Shown: positions 7,676-18,606, numbered from the stretch's first letter. The stretch is 64,000 nt of DNA from Bacteroides sp. 214 (GCF_010501015.1 NZ_QVML01000003.1:1-64000), one strand, 5' to 3'. Notes: generated by a model not told the origin, from the letters alone. Program-made: numbers and translations.

Positions 7676-9862
7676 TTAGAACAAGCTCCAAGAGATAGTA
7701 AGTCCTGCCATTACAATGGCAACCATACTCATTAGCTTGATAAGGATATTCAAACTTGGTCCTGAAGTATCTTTGAATGGGTCTCCTACGGTGTCGCCCA
7801 CAACGGTAGCTTTATGCACATCCGAGCCTTTGCCACCATGGTTGCCTTCTTCGATAAACTTCTTCGCATTGTCCCATGCTCCACCAGAGTTCGCCATAAA
7901 AACAGCCAATACAAATCCAGTACTTAAGCCACCTACGAGTAGTCCCATAACGCCTGTAACACCAAACAACAAACCTGTAATAACTGGTGCTGCAATAGCA
8001 AGTACTGATGGGAAAACCATTTCGCGTTGTGCGCCCTTAGTAGAGATTTCTACACAACGTGCATAGTCGGGTTCGGCTTCGCCAGTCAAGATACCTTTAA
8101 TGGTGCGGAATTGACGACGAACTTCTTCTACCATATCGGCGGCAGCACGTCCCACAGCATTCATGGTTAATCCGCAGAAAAGGAACGACATCATAGAACC
8201 GATAAAGATACCCACCAGCACTTTTGGATTCATCAGCGTTACATCGTAATGTACCATAAAGTCTGTAAAAGAGGCCGAAGAGATATCTACTATGTGTTCG
8301 CCTACCTGCAACGTTGTTTCTCCTACCCGCAACAAGGCTATTTTTATTTCTTCAATATACGATGCCAACAATGCCAAACCGGTAAGAGCAGCAGATCCGA
8401 TAGCAAAACCTTTTCCGGTAGCAGCGGTGGTGTTTCCAAGCGAATCGAGCGCGTCGGTACGTTTACGAACTTCGGCACCCAGCCCAGACATTTCAGCGTT
8501 ACCGCCCGCATTATCGGCAATAGGTCCGTAAGCATCTGTAGCCAAAGTAATACCAAGTGTAGACAGCATACCCACAGCAGCAATACCAATACCGTAAAGT
8601 CCCATGCCCACATTAGAGAAATCGAATCCGGATGCAAAGTAGAAAGAAGCGATAACACCCACTACAACTGCAATAACAGGAATACAAGTAGAAATCATTC
8701 CTAGCCCTAAGCCCGAAATAATTACTGTAGCCGGACCGGTCTTTCCTGATTCTGCTACTTTCTTTGTTGGATTAAACGAGTGCGAAGTATAGTACTCAGT
8801 TCCTTGTCCGATAACGATACCAACCAACAAGCCCACAACAACCGAGCAAGAAATCCACTGCCAGTTGGGCATATCAAGAACATACATAATGCCAAAGGTA
8901 GCTACCACAATCAGGGCAGAGCTAAGGTTTGTTCCGAAAGAGAGTGATTTCAAGAGAGTACGCATAGTTGCATCCTCCTTTGTCTTCACAGAGAAGATAC
9001 CAATAATTGAAAGTACAATACCTACGGCCGCAATCAGCATTGGAGCAATAACAGCTTTTGATTGTAATTCAAGATTGCCCGAATGCGAGAAAGCTGCAGC
9101 ACCAAGTGCAGCGGTAGCAAGGATTGATCCACAATACGATTCATAAAGGTCGGCTCCCATACCGGCTACATCACCCACGTTATCGCCTACATTGTCGGCA
9201 ATGGTAGCAGGATTGCGCGGGTCGTCTTCGGGAATACCGGCTTCTACTTTACCCACAAGGTCGGCACCTACGTCGGCAGCTTTGGTATAGATACCTCCAC
9301 CTACGCGAGCAAATAGAGCTTGTGTAGATGCACCCATTCCAAAGGTTAACATCGTGGTAGTTATAATGGTCAACTTATCGGGAGTATCAGGCAGAATTGC
9401 AGTAAGCAACAGGTACCAAAAAGCGATGTCGAAAAGACCAAGTCCTACAACAACCAACCCCATTACTGCACCGCTTCGGAAGGCTACTTGCAAACCACTA
9501 TTGAGCGATTGGCGCGCAGCATTTGCTGTACGAGCCGAAGCATAGGTAGCTGTCTTCATACCAAGAAAACCAGCCAAGCCCGAGAAGAAACCTCCGGTAA
9601 GGAATGCAATAGGTACCCATCCGTTTTGCAGGTCGAAGTAAGCCATGATGCCAAAAACAATGACCATAACCACAAATACGGCAACAACTACTTTATACTG
9701 CTGTTTGAGATAAGACATAGCCCCTACACGAACGTGCTGAGCTATTTTTTTCATAAGGTCGGTACCTTCGTCTTGCTTCATCATCCATTTGAAAAAGTAA
9801 TAAGCAAATCCAAGCGCTATGACAGAAGCTACCGGGACAATCCAGAAAAGTGTATCATTCAT
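7676..9862 (-). CDS. hppA: Membrane-bound ion-translocating pyrophosphatase (K+-dependent type)
   Basis: 728 residues with about 16 hydrophobic segments. It hydrolyses pyrophosphate and pumps Na+ and/or H+ across the inner membrane. The pyrophosphate-binding motif [20 protein letters not shown] and then [11 protein letters not shown] lie near residues 200-235; a second Asp-rich site, [17 protein letters not shown], lies near 450. In the subtype-deciding motif [16 protein letters not shown] the residue after GNTTA is Ala, not Lys, which points to the K+-dependent group; many of these pump Na+, but the ion cannot be settled here. It is a single gene with its own promoter (9943-9974), a 15-bp stem-loop at the 5' end of its leader and a terminator at 7623-7655. 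Pyrophosphate from biosynthesis would be its energy source. Confidence 0.95.
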   Translation of the reverse strand: MNDTLFWIVPVASVIALGFAYYFFKWMMKQDEGTDLMKKIAQHVRVGAMSYLKQQYKVVVAVFVVMVIVFGIMAYFDLQNGWVPIAFLTGGFFSGLAGFLGMKTATYASARTANAARQSLNSGLQVAFRSGAVMGLVVVGLGLFDIAFWYLLLTAILPDTPDKLTIITTTMLTFGMGASTQALFARVGGGIYTKAADVGADLVGKVEAGIPEDDPRNPATIADNVGDNVGDVAGMGADLYESYCGSILATAALGAAAFSHSGNLELQSKAVIAPMLIAAVGIVLSIIGIFSVKTKEDATMRTLLKSLSFGTNLSSALIVVATFGIMYVLDMPNWQWISCSVVVGLLVGIVIGQGTEYYTSHSFNPTKKVAESGKTGPATVIISGLGLGMISTCIPVIAVVVGVIASFYFASGFDFSNVGMGLYGIGIAAVGMLSTLGITLATDAYGPIADNAGGNAEMSGLGAEVRKRTDALDSLGNTTAATGKGFAIGSAALTGLALLASYIEEIKIALLRVGETTLQVGEHIVDISSASFTDFMVHYDVTLMNPKVLVGIFIGSMMSFLFCGLTMNAVGRAAADMVEEVRRQFRTIKGILTGEAEPDYARCVEISTKGAQREMVFPSVLAIAAPVITGLLFGVTGVMGLLVGGLSTGFVLAVFMANSGGAWDNAKKFIEEGNHGGKGSDVHKATVVGDTVGDPFKDTSGPSLNILIKLMSMVAIVMAGLTISWSLF

Positions 9863-9889
9863 ACTTAATTAAATAATTAAAGGTTATTA

Positions 9890-9938
9890 TTAGAAACTGT
9901 TTTGAATTTCCACAGAATAAATGCAAAACAGTTTCTAA
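9890..9938 (-). promoter_or_regulatory. Stem-loop at the 5' end of the hppA leader
   Basis: Perfect 15-bp inverted repeat TTAGAAACTGTTTTG (9890-9904) and CAAAACAGTTTCTAA (9924-9938), loop 19 nt. The predicted transcription start falls at about 9936, so the stem would cap the transcript. A third, shorter match (AGAAACTGTTTC) is at 10012-10023, touching the sufS stop. Confidence 0.6.
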
Positions 9939-9942
9939 GAAC

Positions 9943-9974
9943 CAAAAATATTGATTAAGTGCGAGATAAACAAA
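9943..9974 (-). promoter_or_regulatory. hppA promoter
   Basis: Minus strand: TTTG (9971-9974), exactly 20 nt spacer, TATTTTTG (9943-9950). This fits the Bacteroidota consensus TTTG-N19-21-TAnnTTTG in every position. Predicted start near 9936, leader about 75 nt. Confidence 0.75.
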
Positions 9975-10023
9975 GGATGTCTATAAAAACGTAAAAGAAA
10001 TGCAAAAAATTAGAAACTGTTTC

Positions 10024-11289
10024 TTAAAACATCTTAGCTACTCGCTCAATGCCTGCAGCTAAAAAATCCACCTCTTCTTTTGTATTGTAGAAAGCGAAAG
10101 AAGCACGAACTGTTCCTTCTACCCCCATGCGTTGCATAAGTGGTTGCGCACAATGATGCCCGGTACGGACAGCAATGCCTAAGCGGTCGAGCAATGTACC
10201 CATATCAAAATGATGAATATCGCCGACAAGGAATGAGATAACACTACTTTTGTGTTCGGCCTCGCCAAAGATGCGCAATTTATCTATTTGCTTTAACTGT
10301 TGTGTAGCGTATTGGGTAAGCTCGTGCTCGTACTCAGCAATATTCTTCAGGCCGATAGCATTTACATATTCCAAGGCTTTGGCAAGAGCGGTAGTCCCGA
10401 TGTAATCCGGTGTACCGGCTTCAAACTTAAACGGCAGCTCGTTGAAAGTAGTTTTCTCAAACGTTACTGTTTGAATCATCTCACCGCCACCTTGATAAGG
10501 AGGAAGCGCATCTAGCCATTTTTCTTTTCCATAAAGCACACCTATGCCAGTAGGACCGTATATTTTGTGAGCAGAGAAAGCGTAAAAATCAACATCCAGT
10601 TCCTGCACATCCACCGGAATATGAGGAACAGACTGTGCACCATCTATCAGTACAGGAACTTCGTGTGCATGAGCAATCTGTACAATCTCTTTAATTGGGT
10701 TAATTGTACCCAACACATTTGAGACATGCACAATACTGACCAACTTGGTACGTTCGGAAAAAAGAGTTTTGTATTCATCAATCAGCAACTCTCCTTTATC
10801 ATTGATAGGAATAACCTTGATAGCAACTCCTTTTCGGGCAGCGAGCAATTGCCACGGAACAATATTGCTATGGTGCTCCATAGTGGAAATAATAACCTCA
10901 TCACCTTCGGCAAGAAAAGCCTCACCAAAAGAGAATGCCAACAAGTTGATAGACTCTGTTGTTCCACGAGTAAAAACAATCTCATTAGTACTTTTGGCAT
11001 TGATAAAACGTCGAACTGCTTCGCGAGAAGCCTCGTGCAACTCAGTAGCTTGCTGCGACAGGAAATGCACCCCACGATGCACATTAGCATTTACCGAATA
11101 ATACTCATGATTGATTGATTCGACTACACTGCGTGGCTTTTGTGTAGTGGCCGCATTATCCAGATAGATTAATGGCTTGCCATACACTTCGCGTTGCAGA
11201 ATAGGGAAATCAGCTCTAATAGCCTCACCCCAACCCTCTCCAAAAGAGAGGGGGTTAGAACTACTCTTATTTATATTTTCTTTTTGCAT
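10024..11289 (-). CDS. sufS: Cysteine desulfurase SufS
   Basis: 421 residues from ATG 11289. PLP enzyme that takes sulfur from cysteine for Fe-S cluster assembly. The PLP lysine is in FSAHKIYGPTG; the persulfide cysteine is in RTGHHCAQPLMQR near residue 365. The core begins at IRADFPILQREVYGKPLIYL, where SufS normally starts; the 23 residues before it are extra and include NPLSFGEGWGEA, encoded by a palindromic repeat (11223-11244). A longer frame starting at TTG 11295 is possible but less likely. The first 19 nt overlap the 3' end of sufD. It is the last gene of cvpA-sufBCDS, and no clear terminator follows. Confidence 0.95.
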   Translation of the reverse strand: MQKENINKSSSNPLSFGEGWGEAIRADFPILQREVYGKPLIYLDNAATTQKPRSVVESINHEYYSVNANVHRGVHFLSQQATELHEASREAVRRFINAKSTNEIVFTRGTTESINLLAFSFGEAFLAEGDEVIISTMEHHSNIVPWQLLAARKGVAIKVIPINDKGELLIDEYKTLFSERTKLVSIVHVSNVLGTINPIKEIVQIAHAHEVPVLIDGAQSVPHIPVDVQELDVDFYAFSAHKIYGPTGIGVLYGKEKWLDALPPYQGGGEMIQTVTFEKTTFNELPFKFEAGTPDYIGTTALAKALEYVNAIGLKNIAEYEHELTQYATQQLKQIDKLRIFGEAEHKSSVISFLVGDIHHFDMGTLLDRLGIAVRTGHHCAQPLMQRMGVEGTVRASFAFYNTKEEVDFLAAGIERVAKMF

Positions 11290-11367
11290 GTACAAGCCCT
11301 TTCATTATTGCTGTTTGTCAAATCTATCTTTCCTTCTCCCTCTTCTTTGGAGAGGGTTGGGGTGAGG
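11223..11367. repeat. Palindromic repeat pair inserted at the sufD/sufS junction
   Basis: CCTCACCCCAACCCTCTCC plus AAA at 11223-11244 and its exact 22-bp reverse complement at 11346-11367 flank the junction. The left arm is translated as part of the SufS N-terminus (SFGEGWGEA), the right arm as part of the SufD C-terminus (GLTPTLSKEEGEG). From memory, this C-rich palindrome is a common dispersed repeat in Bacteroidota. Here it lies inside two reading frames and keeps both open. Confidence 0.8.
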
Positions 11368-12698
11368 CCACAACCTTGACAACGTGCCAGCTCACCACGG
11401 AAACGTTTCTCGACCAGTAAATGCAGACGGTCTTTGAGTGCATCCAAACGAATGGTATCTACTACCTCATTCACAAAAGCAAACATGAGTAATAGACGTG
11501 CTTCTTTCTCTTCGATACCACGTGAACGCATATAGAAAAGTGCATTCTCATCTAACTGTCCTACCGTTGCACCATGACTACACTTTACATCATCTGCATA
11601 AATTTCTAATTGTGGCTGGGTGTACATACGCGCTTCACGGGTAGCACAGAGATTGCGATTAGTTTGCTGTGAGTTGGTATGCTGTGCACCCGGTCTTACC
11701 AAAACCGTTCCGGCAAAAGCACCTACAGCTTGTTCATCGAGTACGTATTTGAAAAGTTCATTGCTATTACAATTGGGTACGGCGTGATCTATAAAGGTAT
11801 TATTGTCCACGTGCTGGTTCTTATCAGCAATAACCATTCCGCATACGTTTGTCTCAGCATGTTCGCCAGCTAAGGTTACCCTAACGGTATTGCGTGTAGT
11901 GCCATTATAAAGCGTTACTCCATTGAGTAGTACATTGCTGGATGCCGCTTGCTCTACATACAGATTGCTCAAACGAACGGAATTAAGAGTTGTTTCTTCT
12001 AACTCGTATAAATCGAAAGTGGCATTCTCTCCTACAAACACTTCAATTACTTGTGTAGCAAGGAAGTTCACATCGTCCATTGCATGGTCACAAGCCAATA
12101 GCTTAGCTTGCGCACCTTCCTCCAATACAATCAACACGCGACGGTTTACCAAAAAGTCTACATCCGAGCGCAGTATATTTACCAATTGTATCGGCCTATC
12201 CACAACAACATTCTTAGGAACATAAAAGAAGACACCATCTTGTGCGAAGGAGGTGTTAAAAGCCGTCACACCATCCTTCGATGTATCTGCCAGCTTGCCA
12301 TAATACTTACTAATGAGCTCGGGATTGGTCTTTGCCACTTCTTTTAGGCTACCAAAAATAACGCCTTCGGGAAGCGTTGCTTTAGGAGGTAGTTTATCGT
12401 AAAAAGCATCGTTCACCACAAAATACAAGGAAGTACTCATATTAGGCACATCGCAGTGGAACACTTCGTAAGGGTTCACAGGAATATTCAGCCTATTCAA
12501 GTTCAAACCGTAATCCGGTTCAAAAAAGCGACTGACATCAGTGTATTTAGAAGCTTCCTGTTTCTTTGTAGGAAATCCAAGTCGTTCAAAATTGGCAAAA
12601 GCAGTAACACGGTGTACATTCAGCACATCGGCACTACGGGTATTTATTAACTCCTTTGTTTGCGCAAAGAGGTCTATGTATTGTTGTTCTATCCGCAT
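11271..12698 (-). CDS. sufD: Fe-S cluster assembly scaffold subunit SufD
   Basis: 475 residues. SufD pairs with SufB and SufC in the SufBC2D scaffold. The conserved C-terminal core is present: DDVKCSHGATVGQLDENALFYMRSRGI, given here only as the landmarks CSHGATVG and LFYMRSRGI near residue 380. SufD normally ends soon after RFRGELARC; here 35 extra residues follow, beginning QGCGLTPTLSKEEGEG, because a palindromic repeat has entered the gene end. The tail finishes Cys-rich (ACTCKKKI). It starts 8 nt after sufC and overlaps sufS. The tail is probably tolerated, since the SufD C-terminus lies at the surface; that last point is inference. Confidence 0.93.
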   Translation of the reverse strand: MRIEQQYIDLFAQTKELINTRSADVLNVHRVTAFANFERLGFPTKKQEASKYTDVSRFFEPDYGLNLNRLNIPVNPYEVFHCDVPNMSTSLYFVVNDAFYDKLPPKATLPEGVIFGSLKEVAKTNPELISKYYGKLADTSKDGVTAFNTSFAQDGVFFYVPKNVVVDRPIQLVNILRSDVDFLVNRRVLIVLEEGAQAKLLACDHAMDDVNFLATQVIEVFVGENATFDLYELEETTLNSVRLSNLYVEQAASSNVLLNGVTLYNGTTRNTVRVTLAGEHAETNVCGMVIADKNQHVDNNTFIDHAVPNCNSNELFKYVLDEQAVGAFAGTVLVRPGAQHTNSQQTNRNLCATREARMYTQPQLEIYADDVKCSHGATVGQLDENALFYMRSRGIEEKEARLLLMFAFVNEVVDTIRLDALKDRLHLLVEKRFRGELARCQGCGLTPTLSKEEGEGKIDLTNSNNERACTCKKKI

Positions 12699-12706
12699 AA
12701 TACCTC

Positions 12707-13462
12707 CTATTCACCAACTTCTTCTTTAATCCAATCGTATCCTCTTTTTTCTAATTCAAGAGCCAATTCAGGTCCGGCAGTCTTAACAATGCGCCCTTTG
12801 TAAAGTACGTGCACAATATCCGGTTTGATGTAATCCAACAAGCGCTGATAGTGTGTAATAACAATGCAACTTGTCTCTGGTGTCTTAAGCTTATTCACAC
12901 CTTCTGCAACAATACGGAGTGCATCAATATCCAAACCGGAATCTGTTTCATCCAGAATACTCAAACGCGGTTCGAGCATCGCCATCTGAAAGATTTCATT
13001 ACGCTTCTTCTCTCCACCACTGAAACCCTCGTTTACGCTACGGTTAGCAAGTTTGCTATCCATTTCAACAATAGAACGCTTCTCGCGCATCAGTTTCAGA
13101 AATTCGCCGGCGCTAAGTGTAGGTAGGTTCTTATACTTTCGTTGCTCATTAACAGCAGCACGCATAAAATTAACCATGCTTACTCCCGGAATCTCTACCG
13201 GATATTGAAAAGAGAGAAAAAGTCCTTCATGGCTTCTATCCTCGGGAGTCATCTCCAGTAGGTTCTTATCGAAGAAGGTAACACTACCTTTGGTTACTTC
13301 AAAGGCGGGATTTCCTACCAACACACTACTAAGTGTGCTTTTCCCCGAACCATTTGGTCCCATAATGGCATGTACTTCACCCGGGTTTATCTGTAAGTCA
13401 ATACCTTTTAATATCTCTTTTCCGTTGATACTTGCATGCAAGTTATTTATCTTTAGCATCAT
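12707..13462 (-). CDS. sufC: Fe-S cluster assembly ATPase SufC
   Basis: 251 residues, typical for SufC. ABC-type ATPase that drives conformational change of the SufBD scaffold; cytoplasmic, no membrane partner. Walker A GPNGSGKST near residue 36, the modified signature FSGGEKKRNEI near 150, Walker B LSILDETDSGLD near 170, and the switch His in IVITHYQRL. Two adjacent ATGs (13462 and 13459) are possible starts. It is 8 nt upstream of sufD and 31 nt downstream of sufB. Confidence 0.97.
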   Translation of the reverse strand: MMLKINNLHASINGKEILKGIDLQINPGEVHAIMGPNGSGKSTLSSVLVGNPAFEVTKGSVTFFDKNLLEMTPEDRSHEGLFLSFQYPVEIPGVSMVNFMRAAVNEQRKYKNLPTLSAGEFLKLMREKRSIVEMDSKLANRSVNEGFSGGEKKRNEIFQMAMLEPRLSILDETDSGLDIDALRIVAEGVNKLKTPETSCIVITHYQRLLDYIKPDIVHVLYKGRIVKTAGPELALELEKRGYDWIKEEVGE

Positions 13463-13493
13463 GTGATTTACGATTTATTTGTTTCTGATTTAT

Positions 13494-14969
13494 TTAGCCT
13501 ACACTACCTTCTAAAGAGATAGTCAGCAGTTTCTGCGCTTCAATAGCAAACTCCATAGGAAGTTTATTTAAGACTTCCTTTGCATAGCCATTTACAATTA
13601 GCCCCACAGCATCTTCAGTAGGAATTCCTCGCTGATTACAATAGAATATCTGGTCTTCACTGATTTTGCTGGTGGTTGCTTCATGTTCTACTACAGCCGT
13701 TTCATTATGAATATCCATGTAAGGGAATGTATGCGCACCACACTTATCACCCAAGAGCAACGAATCACATTGGCTATAGTTGCGTGCAGCTTCGGCCTTT
13801 TCGGCAACACGCACTAAACCACGATAGGAGTTCTGACTCTTTCCTGCCGAAATCCCTTTGCTGACAATTGTGCTACGAGTGTTTTTGCCAAGATGAATCA
13901 TCTTAGTACCTGTATCGGCTTGTTGATAATTGTTGGTTACAGCAACGCTATAGAATTCGGCCGTAGAGTTATCGCCTGCAAGGATACACGAGGGATACTT
14001 CCATGTAATGGCACTACCGGTTTCTACCTGTGTCCAAGAGAGTTTACTGTTTATACCTTTGCATACTCCACGTTTGGTTACGAAATTGTAGACGCCGCCC
14101 TTTCCTTCAGCATCACCCGGATACCAGTTCTGAACGGTACTATACTTAACTTCGGCACGGTCGCGCACAATAATTTCTACAATAGCCGCATGCAGTTGGT
14201 TCTCATCGCGCATAGGAGCAGTACAACCTTCCAGGTAAGAAACATACGAATCATCATCAGCAACAATAAGTGTGCGTTCAAATTGTCCGGTATTTGCTGC
14301 ATTAATGCGGAAATATGTAGAGAGTTCCATAGGGCAACGAACTCCTTTTGGTATATATACAAATGAACCATCGGAGAAAACTGCCGAGTTCAATGCTGCA
14401 AAAAAATTATCCCGATAGCCAACAACTGTTCCCATATACTCTTTTATCAAGTCGGGATGTTCCTTCACGGCTTCACTAAATGAGCAAAAGATAATTCCTT
14501 TCTCCAGTAAAGTCTCTTTGAAAGTAGTCTTTACCGACACAGAGTCCATAACAGCATCAACCGCCATGCCACTCAATGCCATTTGTTCCTCCAATGGGAT
14601 GCCCAACTTATTAAATGTTTTTATCAGTTCGGGGTCTACTTCATCCATGCTTTTGGGCGCGTCCTTCTTTTTGGGAGCCGCATAATAGGATATTCCCTGA
14701 TAATCAATCTCGGGTATGTGCAAATGTGCCCATGTAGGCATTTCCATTGTAAGCCAGTGGCGATATGCTTTCAGCCGGAACTCCAAGAGCCACTCCGGTT
14801 CATTCTTTTTTGCAGAAATAAGACGAACCACATCTTCATTCAAACCTTTCTCAATAATTTCCGTATGAACATCAGTTGTAAAACCGTATTTATACTTCTC
14901 TTGCGTGAATTGTTTGACGAATTTATTGGGTTCTTCCTTTGGGTTTTCCTTTGGATTATTTTCTTTCAT
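13494..14969 (-). CDS. sufB: Fe-S cluster assembly scaffold SufB
   Basis: 491 residues, usual for Bacteroidota SufB. With SufC and SufD it builds Fe-S clusters and passes them to apoproteins. Family landmarks: SYLEGCTAP near residue 248, [12 protein letters not shown] near 290, and [15 protein letters not shown] followed by [20 protein letters not shown] near 420-445. The N-terminus is rich in Lys, Glu and Pro ([15 protein letters not shown]). It begins a tightly packed run sufB-C-D-S and starts 3 nt after cvpA, which suggests translational coupling. Confidence 0.97.
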   Translation of the reverse strand: MKENNPKENPKEEPNKFVKQFTQEKYKYGFTTDVHTEIIEKGLNEDVVRLISAKKNEPEWLLEFRLKAYRHWLTMEMPTWAHLHIPEIDYQGISYYAAPKKKDAPKSMDEVDPELIKTFNKLGIPLEEQMALSGMAVDAVMDSVSVKTTFKETLLEKGIIFCSFSEAVKEHPDLIKEYMGTVVGYRDNFFAALNSAVFSDGSFVYIPKGVRCPMELSTYFRINAANTGQFERTLIVADDDSYVSYLEGCTAPMRDENQLHAAIVEIIVRDRAEVKYSTVQNWYPGDAEGKGGVYNFVTKRGVCKGINSKLSWTQVETGSAITWKYPSCILAGDNSTAEFYSVAVTNNYQQADTGTKMIHLGKNTRSTIVSKGISAGKSQNSYRGLVRVAEKAEAARNYSQCDSLLLGDKCGAHTFPYMDIHNETAVVEHEATTSKISEDQIFYCNQRGIPTEDAVGLIVNGYAKEVLNKLPMEFAIEAQKLLTISLEGSVG

Positions 14970-14972
14970 AGT

Positions 14973-15482
14973 TTATATACTGATATAGTCGTCGGCTACT
15001 TCTCGCACGGTGGGGAATATACTGCCGACAAAATGCTTCATTGGATAATATAACACCGACTCCTCTTTCTTTGTTTTGCTGAAAAAAGTATTATCTGAGT
15101 CGACGTACTCGAAAACATTGATAGCCAGCCCTAAAATGACAATCCATTTCAGTGCACCGAGTCCTAGCCCCAACACACGATTAAGCCAACCTAGCGAGAC
15201 GGCTTCCAATGCATGGGTAAAGAAAGAGGCTACAAGCGTAAACAGAATAGGAATAATCAACCAAATGCCTACAAAGGCAGCAATTTGAGCTACCGTCATG
15301 GAATTGGTTATAGTTGCGTAAAGTTTTTCGGCAACCGAATTGTATAGATAGTAAGCCAACATCAGACCTACAACAAGACCGAGTATTCCTGCCATTTGAT
15401 TCAAGAAACCCATTATATATCCTCTTATAGCTCCGACAAGTACAATAAAGACCAGAACAATATCTATCAATGTAATATCCAT
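14973..15482 (-). CDS. CvpA-family inner-membrane protein
   Basis: 169 residues from ATG 15482, preceded by AAAGGAAG. A longer frame from 15536 exists, but the family start is MDITLIDIVLV. Four hydrophobic segments at about 5-25, 30-50, 65-85 and 100-120 match CvpA (colicin V production protein) family membrane proteins, including the early IRGYIMGFLNQMAG motif. CvpA has been tied to envelope homeostasis; its biochemical role is not settled. It is the first gene of the suf operon here, an arrangement I recall from other Bacteroidales. A 10-bp inverted repeat lies 36-84 nt upstream of its start. Confidence 0.85.
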   Translation of the reverse strand: MDITLIDIVLVFIVLVGAIRGYIMGFLNQMAGILGLVVGLMLAYYLYNSVAEKLYATITNSMTVAQIAAFVGIWLIIPILFTLVASFFTHALEAVSLGWLNRVLGLGLGALKWIVILGLAINVFEYVDSDNTFFSKTKKEESVLYYPMKHFVGSIFPTVREVADDYISI

Positions 15483-15517
15483 AACGAATACTTCCTTTCT
15501 ATTCTTACCAAAAACAA

Positions 15518-15566
15518 TGTACCAATTACACAACATGATGTAAACATCCGTTTGGCAATTGGTACA
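15518..15566. promoter_or_regulatory. Inverted repeat upstream of the cvpA-suf operon
   Basis: TGTACCAATT (15518-15527) and AATTGGTACA (15557-15566) are perfect 10-bp inverted copies with a 29-nt interval. The position, just upstream of cvpA-sufBCDS, makes an operator or a leader stem possible. No regulator can be named. Between this and infB (15582-15600) a small GC-rich hairpin, GCGCgacGCGC, may end the infB transcript. Confidence 0.4.
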
Positions 15567-15603
15567 CTGAATATGTAATAGATGCGCGACGCGCCTCTAT
15601 TTT

Positions 15604-18600
15604 TTATAATGTTTGTTTTACTTCAATTTCTTGGAATGACTCAATAATGTCGCCTACCTTAATATCATGATAGTTCACTAAGCTGATACCACATTCGTAG
15701 TTTGTAGCAACTTCTTTCACATCCTCTTTGAAGCGTTTCAGTGCGTTAATCGCTCCGGTATGAATTACAATACCATCACGAATTAATCTTGCCTTGTCAG
15801 AACGTTTCACCTTACCTTCTTTTACCATGGCTCCGGCTACTGTACCCACTTTAGTAATATTGAATACTTCGCGCACCTCAATCGTTGCAGTGATTTCTTC
15901 TTTTATTACTGGTTCAAGCATACCTTCCATAGCTGCTTTTACCTCTTCGATAGCTGCATAGATTACCGAATACAAGCGAACATCCACACCATCTTGATCC
16001 GCCATCTTGCGTGCTGCCGCCGAAGGACGAACCTGGAAACCAATGATAATTGCGTCTGAAGCTGCTGCAAGTGTAACATCCGATTCGGATATTGCTCCCA
16101 CACCTTTGTGTATAACATTTACTTGGATTTGTTCTGTCGAAAGCTTAATCAACGAGTCGCTCAATGCTTCGATAGATCCGTCCACGTCTCCCTTCACAAT
16201 CACGTTCAACTCGCGGAAGTTACCCAATGCAATACGACGTCCCAACTCATCCAACGTAAGAATCTTCTGCGTACGCAGTCCTTGTTCACGTTGTAGCTGT
16301 TCGCGTTTGTTGGCTATTTCACGTGCTTCTTGCTCAGTCTCTATTACATTAAATGTATCACCTGCAGTAGGAGCACCATTCAAACCAAGTATCAATACCG
16401 GCTCTGAAGGACCTGCTTTTTCGATGCGTTGGTTACGCTCATTGAACATTGCCTTTACACGACCAAAGTTCGTACCCGCCAGCACCACATCTCCCATCTT
16501 GAGTGTACCATTAGAAACCAATACTGTAGCCACATAACCACGACCTTTATCTAGTGTTGATTCAATAATCGAACCAATAGCTCTACGATTGGGGTTTGCT
16601 TTCAGTTCAAGCATTTCGGCTTCGAGAAGTACTTTTTCCATCAGCTCCTTCACACCCAGACCTTGTTTTGCCGAGATATCTTGTGATTGATATTTACCTC
16701 CCCAGTCTTCAACGAGGAAGTTCATAGCTGCCAGTTCTTCTTTTATCTTTTCGGGATTTGCCGCAGGCTTATCTACTTTATTAATCGCAAAAACGATAGG
16801 AACACCCGCCGCAACCGCATGGTTGATTGCTTCTTTTGTTTGTGGCATCACGTTGTCGTCGGCGGCTACAATGATAATCGCAATATCTGTTACCTTTGCA
16901 CCACGTGCACGCATTGCTGTAAATGCTTCGTGACCTGGTGTATCAAGGAAAGTAATCCTTCTACCGTCTTCCAACTTCACATTGTATGCACCAATGTGCT
17001 GTGTGATACCTCCGGCTTCACCGGCAATAACGTTAGCTTTACGAATATAGTCGAGCAATGAAGTTTTACCATGGTCTACGTGTCCCATTACGGTAACAAT
17101 CGGAGCGCGTGGCAACAAATCTTCCGCTGCGTCTTCTTCCTCTACAATTGCTTGAGCTACCTCAGCACTTACATATTCTGTTTTGAAGCCAAATTCTTCG
17201 GCAACCAAGTTAATAGTTTCCGCATCCAGGCGTTGGTTTATAGATACCATCATACCAATACTCATACAAGTTGCGATAACCTGATTCACAGAGACATCCA
17301 TCATGCTAGCCAACTCATTCGCTGTCACGAACTCTGTAATTTTGAGTATTTTGCTATCCGCGTATTCCTGACTTTCTAATTCGTATTGGCGGTTTAACGC
17401 GCTTTCACGTTTCTCTTTACGATATTTAGAGGCTTTGTTCTTACCCTTTGTGGTAAGACGCGCCAATGTTTCTTTTACTTGTTTTGCAACATCCTCTTCG
17501 CTTACCTCTTGTTTTACCAAAGGTTTCTTGAAGCGGTCTTTATTATTGCCACGGTGTTTGTTCTGTCCACCTTGACCAGCTTGTCCACCGGGATGATTTG
17601 GTCTGTTTTGTCCACCTTGAGTTTTTTCACTATTTGGAACAGGACGTGTGAAGTTAGATGACACATTATTGATATCAACTCTCTCCTTATTTATACGACT
17701 TCTTTTTTTCTTTGTCGCATTGTCTCCTTCTTTAGCTTTTCCATCATCCTTACGGATTTCTTTGATGATGGCTTCCTTCATCAGTTTCTTTTGGTCCTGA
17801 CGAACTTTATCTTTTTCTTCGCGCTCTTTGCGCTTTTCTTCTTTCGATTTCTTCTTAGGACGTGTGGATTGGTTAAGTGCTGCCAAGTCTATTTGCCCAA
17901 CAACATTTATCTTGGATACAATACCTTCATTATGCAACTTAAACACATCATCCTCTGCCACTGCAGCTTCGCTGCTTTCGGTTGCTTTCTCGGCAGGAGT
18001 TTCCTGTATCGGCTCAACTTCTTTTTTAGTAACAACTTCTGCTACCGGTTCGGGCTTAACTACTTCTTCCTTTACCACAACTGGTTCGGGAGTCTTTACC
18101 TCGGTAACAACTTCTTGTACCGGCTCCACTTTCTCTACCACAGGTTCTTTCACCGGCTCTTGAACGGGTGCAGCTATGGGTTTTTCCTTAGCGGGTGCAG
18201 GTTTGGGACTCTTTTTTACTTCTGCAGCTGGCTCTTTTGCTACTTTCTTATTCAAGTTATCTAAATCAATCTTACCCACAGACTTAAATTTGGGTCGTGA
18301 ATCTTCAGGAACAACAGCCTTAATTATATTGTCCGCCTTTGGCTTTTCCTCTTTGGGTTCGTAACCATCAATAGCTACCGAACCTTTATTGCGGTCTTTG
18401 TTTTGACGTTCCTGAATGAAACGTTCCGATTCGAGTCTCAGGTTCTTGTCTTTGCTGAATTCTTTTACAAGAATAGCATATTGCTCTTCTGTAATTTTGG
18501 TGTTGGGGTTTGCCTCAATGACATGACCCTTCTTTTGCAGAAACTCAACTACCGTTGATATTCCTACATTCAAATCTCTTGTAACTTTATTTAGTCTGAT

Positions 18601-18606
18601 CGTCAT
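15604..18606 (-). CDS. infB: Translation initiation factor IF-2
   Basis: 1000 residues, long as usual in Bacteroidota. GTPase that brings fMet-tRNA to the 30S subunit and promotes subunit joining. Order: an IF2_N-like start ([21 protein letters not shown]), a long low-complexity linker (about 60-360) rich in Glu, Pro, Val and Lys, a second IF2_N region near 425, then the G domain from about 500 with [24 protein letters not shown] and NKVDKP, followed by domains II, III and C2 to residue 1000. The linker probably varies between strains. It is the third gene of rimP-nusA-infB, 75 nt after nusA. Confidence 0.98.
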   Translation of the reverse strand: MTIRLNKVTRDLNVGISTVVEFLQKKGHVIEANPNTKITEEQYAILVKEFSKDKNLRLESERFIQERQNKDRNKGSVAIDGYEPKEEKPKADNIIKAVVPEDSRPKFKSVGKIDLDNLNKKVAKEPAAEVKKSPKPAPAKEKPIAAPVQEPVKEPVVEKVEPVQEVVTEVKTPEPVVVKEEVVKPEPVAEVVTKKEVEPIQETPAEKATESSEAAVAEDDVFKLHNEGIVSKINVVGQIDLAALNQSTRPKKKSKEEKRKEREEKDKVRQDQKKLMKEAIIKEIRKDDGKAKEGDNATKKKRSRINKERVDINNVSSNFTRPVPNSEKTQGGQNRPNHPGGQAGQGGQNKHRGNNKDRFKKPLVKQEVSEEDVAKQVKETLARLTTKGKNKASKYRKEKRESALNRQYELESQEYADSKILKITEFVTANELASMMDVSVNQVIATCMSIGMMVSINQRLDAETINLVAEEFGFKTEYVSAEVAQAIVEEEDAAEDLLPRAPIVTVMGHVDHGKTSLLDYIRKANVIAGEAGGITQHIGAYNVKLEDGRRITFLDTPGHEAFTAMRARGAKVTDIAIIIVAADDNVMPQTKEAINHAVAAGVPIVFAINKVDKPAANPEKIKEELAAMNFLVEDWGGKYQSQDISAKQGLGVKELMEKVLLEAEMLELKANPNRRAIGSIIESTLDKGRGYVATVLVSNGTLKMGDVVLAGTNFGRVKAMFNERNQRIEKAGPSEPVLILGLNGAPTAGDTFNVIETEQEAREIANKREQLQREQGLRTQKILTLDELGRRIALGNFRELNVIVKGDVDGSIEALSDSLIKLSTEQIQVNVIHKGVGAISESDVTLAAASDAIIIGFQVRPSAAARKMADQDGVDVRLYSVIYAAIEEVKAAMEGMLEPVIKEEITATIEVREVFNITKVGTVAGAMVKEGKVKRSDKARLIRDGIVIHTGAINALKRFKEDVKEVATNYECGISLVNYHDIKVGDIIESFQEIEVKQTL

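Noticed and set aside
9890..10023. AGAAACTGTTT copies as another 22-bp phased array
   Set aside because: The three copies are about 32 and 80-90 bp apart, not on a 22-bp grid. The first two are better explained as the arms of one stem-loop.
11290..11295. TTG at 11295 as the sufS start
   Set aside because: It adds only two codons before a good ATG at 11289 and has no ribosome site.
15604..18606. Long plus-strand frames opposite infB and nusA
   Set aside because: They are shadows of the strongly conserved minus-strand genes, caused by Lys/Glu-rich codons.
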